From Paenibacillus solanacearum (GTDB lineage: Bacteria > Bacillota > Bacilli > Paenibacillales > NBRC-103111), in contig NZ_CAJVAS010000043.1 of assembly GCF_910593845.1 (NCBI RefSeq), positions 1 to 52,980 of the forward strand: 52,980 nt of DNA, in the 5' to 3' direction. The notes under the pieces were generated by a model. The model did no database searches. It had not been told where the DNA came from and saw nothing but the letters and a program-made list of their open reading frames with translations. Both the position numbers and the translations under genes were made by a program. Shown here piece after piece: positions 33,825 to 41,766 of this stretch; position 1 is the stretch's first letter; every line of letters starts with the position of its first letter.

Positions 33825-34703
33825 ATGAACCGTCCGACGGTATCGGAACGATGCTTTGACTTCGGCAACCTGCTTGTACTGACGCTGCTCATGATCGTAA
33901 CGATCTATCCGCTTATTTATGTCGCGTTCGCTTCTGTGAGCGATGCCGGCCAGTTGATGGCGTTCAGCGGACTGCTGTGGAAGCCGCTGGGATTTTCGCT
34001 CGATGCGTACGCCGGCGTCTTCGCCAATCCGATGATTTTGAAAGGATATGCCAATACGTTCTTCGTCGTGACTGTGGGGTTGGTGTTCAACATCGGTCTG
34101 ACGTCGCTCGGGGCGTACGCGCTTTCGCGCAAAGGGCTGAAATACCGCAAACCCATCATGCTGCTGATCGTATTCACGATGTTTTTTAGCGGCGGCTTGA
34201 TCCCGTTTTATTTGGTCGTCAAGGGCGTCGGCCTGGCGAACACGCTGTGGGCGCTCATCATACCGCAGGCGATCAATACGTTTAATTTGATTCTGATGAA
34301 GACGGCCTTCGAATCGATTCCGGATGCGCTGGAGGAATCAGCCAAGATGGACGGCGCGAACGATTTGGTCATCCTGTACCGGATTGTCCTGCCGCTATCG
34401 ATGCCCGTCGTGGCCGTCATGCTGCTGTACTACGGCGTCAGCCACTGGAATTCGTGGTTTCACGCGCTGATCTTTTTGCAGGACCGGTCGATGTACCCGC
34501 TTCAGCTTGTCCTGCGGGAAATATTGCTGCAGGGCGAAGCGAGCTCGATGGCTGTCGGCGCTTCCGATACGGATGCGGTGCTGCTGTCGGTTACGTTGAA
34601 ATATGCGACGATCATTGTCGCGACTGTGCCGATCCTGCTCGTGTATCCGTTCCTGCAAAAATATTTCGTAAAAGGCGCGCTGATCGGCGCGATCAAAGGT
34701 TAG
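33825..34703 (+). CDS. sugar ABC permease (LplC-like)
   Basis: A 292-residue permease with six helices, starting 18 bases after the first permease and preceded by AAAGGAG. The EAA loop is EESAKMDGANDLVILYRIVLP, and the C-terminal FLQKYFVKGALIGAIKG is the common ending of LplC/YtcP proteins. Partner of the LplB-like permease. Confidence 0.94.
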   Translation: MNRPTVSERCFDFGNLLVLTLLMIVTIYPLIYVAFASVSDAGQLMAFSGLLWKPLGFSLDAYAGVFANPMILKGYANTFFVVTVGLVFNIGLTSLGAYALSRKGLKYRKPIMLLIVFTMFFSGGLIPFYLVVKGVGLANTLWALIIPQAINTFNLILMKTAFESIPDALEESAKMDGANDLVILYRIVLPLSMPVVAVMLLYYGVSHWNSWFHALIFLQDRSMYPLQLVLREILLQGEASSMAVGASDTDAVLLSVTLKYATIIVATVPILLVYPFLQKYFVKGALIGAIKG

Positions 34704-34748
34704 AGACGAGAAACGATCATTCATTCAGCTATAAAGGGGCCAACCGAT

Positions 34749-36059
34749 ATGATAAAACCAAACCGAGCGCTGCTGTCTTCTGCCATCGGCGTATTATTGA
34801 TCATGTCCGCATGCGGCGGCAGCGGAGCCGGCAGCAAGCCGGGAGAAGCTGCGGTAACGAAGGATGCGGACCGTAAGCCCGTAGAAATTACGTTTTACCG
34901 GCCGAATACGGCCACAACCGAAGAACAGTTCATGGATCTGATGGGCAAGCGAATCAAGGAAAAATTCCCGTTCGTCACGCCGAAGTTCATTCCGTACGGC
35001 CAAGGCACGAATGTCAATGAAGTCGTCACCTCCGGCGTCGACCTGGACATCATCATCTTCTCCATCGGCTTCGTGCCGCAAACGCAAAACTATAATTTGC
35101 AAACCGATTTGAGCGATTACATCAAGAAATTTACGTACGATACGAAGCGTCTCGAATCGACGACCTTTGATTTCATCAAGCAATACGGCGGCGGTAAAAT
35201 CTACTCGCTTCCGATCTTTACGACAGCGCAGGTGCTGGCATACAACAAAGATTTGTTCGATAAGTTCGGCGTACCTTACCCGAAGGAAGGCATGACCTGG
35301 GACGAATTGTACGACACGGCGAAGAAGCTGAGCCGCACGGATGGCGGCGTTCCCTATTACGGGTTCCTGACGTCGGTCTCGCATATGCTGCGGATGAACC
35401 AGCTGTCGCTGCCGTTCGTTGATGCGAAGGCGAACCAGCCGGCGATCGGGACGGAAAAGTTCAAGCAAATGGCGGAAAACTTTACGCGCTTTTACCGCAT
35501 ACCGGGAGCCGAGCTGCCGAAGGAAAAGCAGGGGAAGGAAGGCGATCTGTTCCTGAAGGACCGCACGCTTGCGATGTACGGCTACCTGAACAGTGCCGTG
35601 GTCGGCGCGGCCACTGCGGGCATGAACGTAGACGCCGTCTCGCTGCCATCGTTCAAGGAAGCGCCGGGTACGGGCTCGCAGATGTACCCGACGTTCGCCA
35701 GCGTGTCGAGCACGAGCAAGAATAAGGAGGTGGCCTTCGAAATCTTGGCGTATTTGACCTCCGATGAAATGCAGCTCAAGTTCGCCAAAGAAGGAACCGG
35801 CCTACCGGTCGTCAACAATCCGAAGCTGATGGAAGCGTTCGGCGAGGACATACCGCAGCTGAAAGGGAAAAACATCAAGGCGTTCTATCCGGCGAAGCCC
35901 GCAGCCATCAGTCCGAAATCCGCATACGACGATTTGGTGGAGAAGCAGGCGGTCACGGCGTTCCGTGAATTGGCGCAAGGCGTGAGCGATGCCAACACTG
36001 CGTTCCGTAAAGGCGAGGAGCAAGCGGCCAAAGAAATCGAAGCCGCAGCGAAGAAATAA
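34749..36059 (+). CDS. second sugar-binding lipoprotein of the operon
   Basis: A 436-residue binding protein with the lipobox IMSAC, family 1 type. It differs from the first binding protein: shorter, with YNKDLFDKFGVPYPKEGMTWDELYDTAKKL, a block shared with the orphan binding protein at 41767-43092 (YNKDLFDKRGVAYPKDGITWDEYFELTKKL). Being last in the operon, it may bring another sugar to the same permeases or act as a sensor partner of the membrane regulator. A terminator follows. Confidence 0.92.
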   Translation: MIKPNRALLSSAIGVLLIMSACGGSGAGSKPGEAAVTKDADRKPVEITFYRPNTATTEEQFMDLMGKRIKEKFPFVTPKFIPYGQGTNVNEVVTSGVDLDIIIFSIGFVPQTQNYNLQTDLSDYIKKFTYDTKRLESTTFDFIKQYGGGKIYSLPIFTTAQVLAYNKDLFDKFGVPYPKEGMTWDELYDTAKKLSRTDGGVPYYGFLTSVSHMLRMNQLSLPFVDAKANQPAIGTEKFKQMAENFTRFYRIPGAELPKEKQGKEGDLFLKDRTLAMYGYLNSAVVGAATAGMNVDAVSLPSFKEAPGTGSQMYPTFASVSSTSKNKEVAFEILAYLTSDEMQLKFAKEGTGLPVVNNPKLMEAFGEDIPQLKGKNIKAFYPAKPAAISPKSAYDDLVEKQAVTAFRELAQGVSDANTAFRKGEEQAAKEIEAAAKK

Positions 36060-36072
36060 GTTAGAGAGAAGA

Positions 36073-36108
36073 CGGCCAGGCAGAGACTTATACTGTTTGG
36101 CCGCTTTT
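36073..36108 (+). terminator. Rho-independent terminator of the sugar ABC operon
   Basis: CGGCCAGGCAG / CTGTTTGGCCG forms an 11-base stem with two G-U pairs, followed by CTTTTC. Confidence 0.8.
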
Positions 36109-36189
36109 CGTTCCCGGACCGGTGCGATCTGAGCCATAAACAGAAGTCATGTTCTCATCCAAACGCGGCAAGTTGCGAATTTACATACG

Positions 36190-36291
36190 ATGTTTACATT
36201 TTTGGCGCAAGACGGCATCCGGATTTACGGCAACGATCACAAGATTTACAACAACTATATGGAAAAGCTGACCGGCAAAGCGATTCTGAGT
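36190..36291 (+). pseudogene. remnant of a right-handed beta-helix polysaccharide lyase
   Basis: The translated stretch DGIRIYGNDHKIYNNYMEKL looks like one rung of a parallel beta-helix enzyme, in the style of chondroitinase-B/alginate lyase (PL6) proteins. It is cut on both sides: the frame starts without a ribosome binding site and runs into a terminator hairpin. Assignment to PL6 is from pattern memory and not certain; that it is a fragment is clear. Confidence 0.45.
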
Positions 36292-36317
36292 CTCCTAAAG
36301 CGTAATGCTGCAGGAAC

Positions 36318-36356
36318 AAAAGCCGGACATGGGGTTCATATGTGCGGCTTTTGGTT
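36318..36356 (+). terminator. Rho-independent terminator behind the beta-helix remnant
   Basis: AAAAGCCG / CGGCTTTT plus ACAT / ATGT with one internal mismatch, followed by GGTTTTG. Probably the original terminator of the lost gene. Confidence 0.75.
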
Positions 36357-36661
36357 TTGTCTGGATTTACGGGTGTGAAGTAATAGACGAAATTGAATTG
36401 CGGCTGATCTACCTGAAAAAATTGGTCCCGAGGCTATGCCCCCTGTCAATGTCAATCCATTTTTTACCGATTAGGTTGAGTTGCTCGGATTTTGGAGCAC
36501 AGTAACCGGCTGCAAGCGGTGCAAATCGGAACCGTGCCAGACTTAAGTCGAGTTCCAATTCCCGCCCGGGGACCGGAGGAGTTCTGGTCCTGCGACTGAT
36601 TTGGGTATCTTTTCCTTTCTGTATAGTTAAAGTAACAAATTGCAGAACAGGCGGGAATAAG

Positions 36662-37570
36662 ATGAGAAGTCGAGCGATTGCAGGAAAGAAATCATGGGTC
36701 CACCACTTCGAGGAGGAGAGATGGCTTTATCTCACAGGATTATTCGGTTTTCTGCTAGCCGGAATATGCGCGGTTTGGGTGTTGTTGTTCGGAGGGGAGG
36801 TTGCTCCCCGAGGCGATGTCTCGAAAGCGATCTCCTTCAATGCGGCACTCGGCATATTTTTGCTCTCGACGGCTGCCATTATGCCGTTTGCCGCAATGGG
36901 GAAGAGGAGCAAAGTTTTTTTTCGCATAACGTACATCATCCTCGTGCTTTATTCTTACGGTGCAGAAACGGTGCAAAATTTCCGCGGCGTCAACCCGAGA
37001 TTCGTACATAACGGTACGATCTTTGATAAGACGGTCGGCAACATCTTCGCTTTTGTCGCGTTGATGCTCGTATTGAGTTATCTATTCCTGGCAGTACATT
37101 ATTTTCGCCGAAAAGCATACGTGCGGCGCCCGGAAATCGTGGTAGGGATTCGTTACGCCATGGCGGCCACCGTCATTTCGTTCGCGGCAGGCGTGTGGAT
37201 TTCGGTCAATCAAGGTCGGTTCACCGGCTTGGAAGGAAACATCATATGGCTGCACGGTCTCGGGTTCCATGCGCTTCAAGCCGTACCGATCGTCGCCTGG
37301 TTAACGGAGTATACCTCGCTTAAGAGCACGGTTCGCAGGACCATGGTTCATATTACGGGTATTGCATATGTGCTTGGACTTATCGCGATCGGCGTATTGA
37401 CGTGGAACGGTCATTCCGTTCTGGAATGGTCGGCGCTACAGGTCGTCGCAATCGTCAGCTTTCTGGTTTCGATCACGGCAGGCGCGTGGGTGCTTGGCCA
37501 GTCGGTTACGGAGCTGCGGAGGGCATACAAGGGTTACGGGTTCGAAGGCTTAATTTCCATGATGAAATGA
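36662..37570 (+). CDS. multi-pass membrane protein of unknown function
   Basis: A 302-residue protein with about eight membrane helices, separated by short basic loops (KRSKVFF, HYFRRKAYVRRPE). I see no transporter signature or catalytic motif. Histidines in or beside helices (WLHGLGFHALQAVP) could be functional. GGCGGG precedes ATG 36662. It stands alone, with a terminator behind it, opposite the LacI gene. Confidence 0.8.
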   Translation: MRSRAIAGKKSWVHHFEEERWLYLTGLFGFLLAGICAVWVLLFGGEVAPRGDVSKAISFNAALGIFLLSTAAIMPFAAMGKRSKVFFRITYIILVLYSYGAETVQNFRGVNPRFVHNGTIFDKTVGNIFAFVALMLVLSYLFLAVHYFRRKAYVRRPEIVVGIRYAMAATVISFAAGVWISVNQGRFTGLEGNIIWLHGLGFHALQAVPIVAWLTEYTSLKSTVRRTMVHITGIAYVLGLIAIGVLTWNGHSVLEWSALQVVAIVSFLVSITAGAWVLGQSVTELRRAYKGYGFEGLISMMK

Positions 37571-37596
37571 AACGAATAACAGTTTGACCTGAGCGA

Positions 37597-37636
37597 AGCA
37601 GCCGGCCGCACGGATAAGCGGCCGGCTGCTTCTTTT
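37597..37636. terminator. bidirectional terminator
   Basis: AGCAGCCGGCCGC / GCGGCCGGCTGCT, 13 perfect pairs with an eight-base loop, then TCTTTT. It separates the convergent membrane-protein and LacI genes. Confidence 0.93.
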
Positions 37637-37662
37637 GTATGGCTGGTCCGGCCGGTGCGCAG

Positions 37663-38682
37663 CTAGTGCGGCAGGCTGGATTCTCTGATCTTCAGTTCCG
37701 GATGCAAGTAAGTGATTTTACCCACTTCTTTTCCCTCGAGGACGTCGTTTACGAGCTGCACGGCCATACTGCCGAGCTTGGATATGTTTTGGGTTACGCT
37801 GCTCAAGCTGGGCGTCAAGTAATGGCATAATTGAATATCGTCGTAGCCGACTACGGAGACGTCCCCGGGGATAGCGTATCCCGCCTCGGTCAGTTTTTTC
37901 ATGACGCCGACCGCCATCATATCGTTCGCGACAAAAATGCCGTTAAACTCGCTCCCTTTCTCAAGCAGCGCTTCGCAAGCAGCATATCCGCCCTCCATGT
38001 TGTCTTTGGGAGCGTTGACGATCAAATCCTCATTTACCGAGATTTGGTTGCGGCTCAATGTTTTAATATAGCTGTCTTTCTTCACGACGCTGGGGTAGGA
38101 GAAGTTGAAGCCATTAATGTAAGCGATCCGGTCGCGCCCGGTATCGATGAGATGTTGAACGGCCATGCAAGCCCCTTCGGCTTCGTCGGAAAGCACGCAA
38201 TAAATGTTTTTCCCGACCAGCGCATGATTCGTGAGTACGACCGGTATGCGTTCGGACGTCTTCATAATATGATGGCTGTGGGGGTCGGTCACGTTGCGCC
38301 CGCCGACGAATATAATCCCGTCCACCTGCTTCTTCACGAAAATTTCGACGTATTTTTCCTCTTTTTCAATCCAATTCCCCGTGTTTCCGAGCAAAATTGA
38401 ATAGTTGTTGTGAAAGGCATGCTTTTCGATCACATGCACCATTTCCGCATAGTAAGGATTGTTCACCGTTGCGATAAATACGCCGATCGTCCTCGTAGAC
38501 CTGGATACAAGACTTTGAGCCAGCGCGTTAGGCGAGTAATTCAAACGTTCCATAATGGAATGGATTTTCCTCCGGGTTTCGCTGCTTACTTTATCGGGGG
38601 TGTTGATCGTTCGGGATACGGTAGCAGTTGACACGCCGGCTTCTTTGGCGATATCGTATATGCTTGCGTTTTTTTTGCTCAC
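37663..38682 (-). CDS. LacI family transcriptional regulator
   Basis: A 339-residue repressor. The N-terminal helix-turn-helix and hinge (SIYDIAKEAGVSTATVSRTI, NYSPNALAQSL) are typical of LacI/PurR, and residues about 60-339 form the sugar-binding core. The start is GTG, preceded by GAAGGG. Upstream of it lie three nearly identical candidate operators (38732, 38917, 39012), the nearest within 65 bases of its own start, which suggests autoregulation. Its former target may be the decayed genes upstream or the second metallophosphoesterase. Confidence 0.93.
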   Translation of the reverse strand: MSKKNASIYDIAKEAGVSTATVSRTINTPDKVSSETRRKIHSIMERLNYSPNALAQSLVSRSTRTIGVFIATVNNPYYAEMVHVIEKHAFHNNYSILLGNTGNWIEKEEKYVEIFVKKQVDGIIFVGGRNVTDPHSHHIMKTSERIPVVLTNHALVGKNIYCVLSDEAEGACMAVQHLIDTGRDRIAYINGFNFSYPSVVKKDSYIKTLSRNQISVNEDLIVNAPKDNMEGGYAACEALLEKGSEFNGIFVANDMMAVGVMKKLTEAGYAIPGDVSVVGYDDIQLCHYLTPSLSSVTQNISKLGSMAVQLVNDVLEGKEVGKITYLHPELKIRESSLPH

Positions 38683-38731
38683 TAGAAAATTCCCTTCATC
38701 GATTTAATGATATGACGACGATGCAATATTA

Positions 38732-38745
38732 AGAAACCCATTACA
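38732..38745 (-). promoter_or_regulatory. candidate LacI-family operator 1
   Basis: On the minus strand TGTAATGGGTTTCT, sharing TGTAATGGGTT with the two other sites. It lies about 50 bases before the LacI start. Confidence 0.5.
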
Positions 38746-38881
38746 TTCGATTATATCGTACGGCCGATTTGTTTTCAATTGCCGCGATTTGCGGCAGCCT
38801 GTGATCGAATATAGTAAAAGTATGCTAATCAAGACGGGGCACGAGTCGTGGTATATATTTGGCAGATGCAATGGAACCGTA

Positions 38882-38910
38882 TTGTTGAAAAATAAGCAAT
38901 GGTATATAAT
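38882..38910 (+). promoter_or_regulatory. sigma-A promoter in the LacI intergenic region
   Basis: TTGTTG at 38882-38887, a 17-base spacer and TATAAT at 38905-38910. The predicted transcript start falls on operator 2, which suits repression. Confidence 0.5.
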
Positions 38911-38916
38911 GACTCG

Positions 38917-38930
38917 TGTAATGGGTTACA
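38917..38930 (+). promoter_or_regulatory. candidate LacI-family operator 2
   Basis: TGTAATGGGTTACA, a perfect inverted repeat TGTAA/TTACA around TGGG, placed at the predicted transcript start. Confidence 0.6.
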
Positions 38931-39011
38931 TTAAGGCTTGTATTTGTTTTTATAAAGTCGGCATATATTAGATTGATTTTATAGTTTTGTTGGATTTTTT
39001 GACACATTTAA

Positions 39012-39025
39012 TGTAATGGGTTGCA
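39012..39025 (+). promoter_or_regulatory. candidate LacI-family operator 3
   Basis: TGTAATGGGTTGCA, one base different from operator 2 and 95 bases downstream of it; a TTGACA lies at 38999-39004. Confidence 0.55.
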
Positions 39026-39372
39026 TTTGTCGTTTTGTAATTATGACGTCATGTTTTGCTAATGAAGTGATTCTCATCGTTAACGGGGGGGACTGCTGGA
39101 CAAGACAGAAAAAGATTCCGTACGAATATTTGGAGGAAGGCGCCGACTTTATGCTGGGGAACGACGTCAAAGTAGGGCTGTTCGGTCCGCTGTGCTGAGC
39201 AGCAATATATGGGTGAACATGCCCTCCTGGAAAGACTGGAAAGAAGCGGAACGAAAGCTTATAATACTGGCATTAATAATAATATTTTGATCGCATCGGA
39301 TGATAAGCAGCTGCAGGTCACCCTGGAAAAAGACATGCCTGGGCAGAAATGATCATGGAGAGGGAGAAGAGG

Positions 39373-40302
39373 ATGGGAAAGTCTAAGCTGACGTTCGGCA
39401 TTGCGGCCGACATTCATCACGATTTTATGTATCAAGCGGAGGAGCGGCTCTCACAGTTCATTGACGAGATGAACCGGGAGCAGGTTGATTTTATTGTTCA
39501 GCTCGGAGATTTCTGTTTTCCGCTGCCGGAAAACCGTTCGTTCGTGAATGTGTGGGAGCGATTTCAAGGCCCGAAGTATCACGTGCTTGGCAATCATGAC
39601 ATGGACAAATGCAATAAGAAGACGATCATGGATTACATCGGGATGGAGCGCAATTATTATTCTTTCGATCAAGGGGATTATCATTTCGTTGTATTGGACG
39701 CGAATCATTTGCTGCTTGACGGACAATACGTCGATTACGAATTCGGCAATTATCATAAGCATCCGGCCGCTATCAGCAATTTGACGCCGGAGCAGCTTGT
39801 GTGGCTGCGCGACGATTTGGCCGCAACGGACAAGACGACGATCATCTTCAGCCATCATAACCTGGAATCGCCGTACAACGATTTCAACTATGGCATCAAG
39901 AACAGCGACGATTTGCTTGCCGTGCTGAGAGAAGCGAACCGGTCCGCCGGATTCCGCAAGGTAATCGCCTGCATGAACGGCCACAACCATTTGGACGGCG
40001 TGAAAGTGATCGACGATATATACTTTATTCATATCAACAGCATGTCCTATTTCTATATGGGCAAAGATTACGAAAAAGTCAGGTACGATGAGCAAGTATC
40101 GGCCCGATATCCGATACTGACCCGTTCCGCTCCATACATGGAGCCGTTGTACACGAAGGTAACGCTCGAGGAAGGTCAGCTGACGTTAACGGGCAGAACG
40201 TCGAGTTTCGTCGGCCCGTCCCCTGTGGAATGCGGGCATCGGAACTTTTGCGGCGGTCATGTGGTGACTGCGAAAATATCGGACCGGGTGCTGAAATACT
40301 AG
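39373..40302 (+). CDS. metallophosphoesterase, second type
   Basis: A 309-residue calcineurin-like phosphoesterase with AADIHHDF, LGDFCFP, LGNHDMD, SHHNLES and MNGHNHLDG supplying the metal ligands. The start at ATG 39373 is six bases after AGGGAGA; ATG 39349 is in frame but less well placed. In subfamily it differs from the protein at 117-947. The location next to a LacI regulator and carbohydrate genes suggests a role in sugar-phosphate or glycan metabolism, but the substrate is unknown. Confidence 0.9.
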   Translation: MGKSKLTFGIAADIHHDFMYQAEERLSQFIDEMNREQVDFIVQLGDFCFPLPENRSFVNVWERFQGPKYHVLGNHDMDKCNKKTIMDYIGMERNYYSFDQGDYHFVVLDANHLLLDGQYVDYEFGNYHKHPAAISNLTPEQLVWLRDDLAATDKTTIIFSHHNLESPYNDFNYGIKNSDDLLAVLREANRSAGFRKVIACMNGHNHLDGVKVIDDIYFIHINSMSYFYMGKDYEKVRYDEQVSARYPILTRSAPYMEPLYTKVTLEEGQLTLTGRTSSFVGPSPVECGHRNFCGGHVVTAKISDRVLKY

Positions 40303-40380
40303 CCTCTGCGTACCGTGCTGCCGGTCTTCGGCTGAATTCGCAGGTACACACAAGACAAGTCCGGTGCGGTGCGAAAGTAA

Positions 40381-40423
40381 AAAAAAGCTTATTCGGTTCC
40401 CTAGGGGGCGAATAAGCTTTTTT
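40381..40423. terminator. bidirectional terminator
   Basis: AAAAAAGCTTATTCG / CGAATAAGCTTTTTT, 15 perfect pairs with a 13-nt loop; A- and T-runs on both sides serve both convergent genes. Confidence 0.95.
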
Positions 40424-40456
40424 CATGCGCGTTTTCGGGCTGCTTGCGCAAACCGG

Positions 40457-41269
40457 TTACGCGTGGTATTTGCGGTAAGCGGAGTGCATCGTCGGACCGA
40501 CGTACGAGTTGATCGGGAAGCCGTGACGGATCGCTTCGGAGATGAACGCTTTGGCGGTCGTGACCGCTTCGCGAATGCCGCTGCCTTTGGCGAGCTCGGC
40601 CGTTACAGCTGCAGAGTAGGTGCAGCCGGCGCCGTGCGTGTAGCTCGTCCCGAGTTTCTCCGATTCGAACAGCTCGAAGCTCGTTCCGTCGAAAAGCAGG
40701 TCAACCGCCTGCGGATGATCCAGCTTGGCGCCGCCCTTGATCAGGACGTATTTCGCGCCGGAGGCGTGGATGATTTGCGCCGCTTCCTTCATATCATCGA
40801 GCGTCTTGATCGGCGGGCGATCCGCCAACTGAGCCGCTTCGAACAAATTCGGCGTGACGACATCGGCCAGCGGGACAAGCAGCTCGCGCAAGGCGACCGT
40901 CGATTCCGGATGGAGCGCTTCGTCGTTGCCTTTGCACACCATGACCGGATCGATGACGATGCGGCTCAGCGACCTGGAACGGATCGTTTGCGCCACCAGC
41001 TCGATGACTTCCACCGAACCGAGCATGCCGGTTTTGAGCGCGTCGATGCCGATACCGTCGAGAACGGTCTTAAGCTGCGTCTCTATTGTAGATAACGGTA
41101 CCGGATGCACGCCGTGCGACCAGCCGTTGTCCGGGTCCATCGTCACGATTGTCGTAAGCACCGTCATGCCGTAGACGTCCCGCTCCTGGAACGTTTTCAG
41201 ATCGGCTTGTATGCCGGCGCCGCCGCTCGTATCCGAGCCGGCGATAGTCAATGCTTTGTTCATGCTCAA
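40457..41269 (-). CDS. pdxK: pyridoxine/pyridoxal/hydroxymethylpyrimidine kinase
   Basis: A 270-residue ribokinase-fold enzyme that phosphorylates vitamin B6 precursors, in the ThiD-like PdxK group of Bacillales. The N-terminus MSMNKALTIAGSDTSGGAG matches B. subtilis PdxK almost exactly, VIDPVMVCKG is the phosphate-loop block, and the catalytic region is THGAGCTYSAAV (GAGC with cysteine). The agreement of the first three residues supports the TTG start at 41269, ten bases after GAAGGAG. It is a single gene with its own terminator. Confidence 0.95.
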   Translation of the reverse strand: MSMNKALTIAGSDTSGGAGIQADLKTFQERDVYGMTVLTTIVTMDPDNGWSHGVHPVPLSTIETQLKTVLDGIGIDALKTGMLGSVEVIELVAQTIRSRSLSRIVIDPVMVCKGNDEALHPESTVALRELLVPLADVVTPNLFEAAQLADRPPIKTLDDMKEAAQIIHASGAKYVLIKGGAKLDHPQAVDLLFDGTSFELFESEKLGTSYTHGAGCTYSAAVTAELAKGSGIREAVTTAKAFISEAIRHGFPINSYVGPTMHSAYRKYHA

Positions 41270-41450
41270 GGTTGTTCTTCTCCTTCATACTTGATATCGG
41301 GAAATCGTATATCCTTTATCCTAAAGATTTTACCGTCATTTTACAACCCGCAAATTTAACAAAATAGCGCCAGATCCGATTCGAACACATATACGGCTGC
41401 GGATAAGGCGACAGCGTTCGCGACGGAGCGAGGCGCCTCATGATCTGAAG

Positions 41451-41480
41451 TTGGTTATAAAATTATATATTTGTTATAAA
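41451..41480 (+). promoter_or_regulatory. sigma-A promoter of the orphan binding protein
   Basis: TTGGTT at 41451-41456, an 18-base spacer and TATAAA at 41475-41480. The -10 box lies inside the shared operator. Confidence 0.5.
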
Positions 41481-41491
41481 TGAACATACAA
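41466..41491 (+). promoter_or_regulatory. shared operator, copy A (GntR-type regulator)
   Basis: A 26-base segment containing TATATTTGTTATAAAT and ending ATACAA. It matches 24 of 26 bases of the reverse complement of 44356-44381, in front of the GntR-type regulator and the alpha-mannosidase. Confidence 0.7.
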
Positions 41492-41552
41492 CATATTTAC
41501 AAGGTTGAGGTTCGATGATATGATTTGTTCTGTCAAAGGTGATAACTGGAAA

Positions 41553-41566
41553 TGTAAGCGCTCTAT
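41553..41566 (+). promoter_or_regulatory. cre-like site
   Basis: TGTAAGCGCTCTAT fits the CcpA consensus TGWAANCGNTNWCA except for the last two positions. Downstream of the promoter it could act as a roadblock for catabolite repression. Confidence 0.4.
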
Positions 41567-41766
41567 CTTATGGCTTTTAATGAGAGGCAGGTGAACGTGG
41601 CGAACGAACCTGTTCCGACGCAGCAATCGTGCAAGGCAAATCCGAATGATCCGCTGCGGGAAGAAGGGGAACCGGGAGCAGCCAGTTTTGGGCGGCGCGA
41701 AGCCGGCTCATGATGGTGCTTGGCGGGTAATGGCGTGGAAAAAATGCGAATAAGGGGCGTATATCG

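Larger units (their letters stand above)
36109..36661. other. gap with gene debris and a second terminator
   Basis: About 550 bases without an intact gene. It holds the beta-helix remnant and hairpin listed separately. From 36410 to 36600 I see no coding pattern or recognisable element. Confidence 0.6.
38683..39372. other. AT-rich regulatory gap with decayed coding fragments
   Basis: About 690 bases between the divergent LacI and metallophosphoesterase genes. The part near LacI holds the three operator-like sites and a sigma-A promoter. From about 39090 to 39350 short pieces look coding in different frames (KKIPYEYLEEGADFMLG, VNMPSWKDWKEAERK, ILIASDDKQLQVTLEKDM) but none has a proper start, so they are probably the remains of one or more deleted genes. 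Confidence 0.5.
41270..41766 (+). other. gap with regulatory sites before the orphan binding protein
   Basis: About 500 bases. The left half near pdxK shows nothing clear. From 41451 onward it holds a promoter, the 26-bp shared operator and a cre-like site, giving the binding-protein gene an untranslated leader of about 280 bases. A 40-47 codon frame ending at 41713 has no convincing start. Confidence 0.6.

Noticed and set aside
39016..39198. 60-codon frame in the LacI intergenic region
   Set aside because: Its start overlaps an operator-like site, it has no ribosome binding site and the N-terminal half looks random; treated as decayed sequence.
41570..41713. 47-codon frame (or 40 codons from GTG 41591) in the leader of the orphan binding protein
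   Set aside because: Weak or absent ribosome binding site and no recognisable product; a real leader peptide cannot be excluded.
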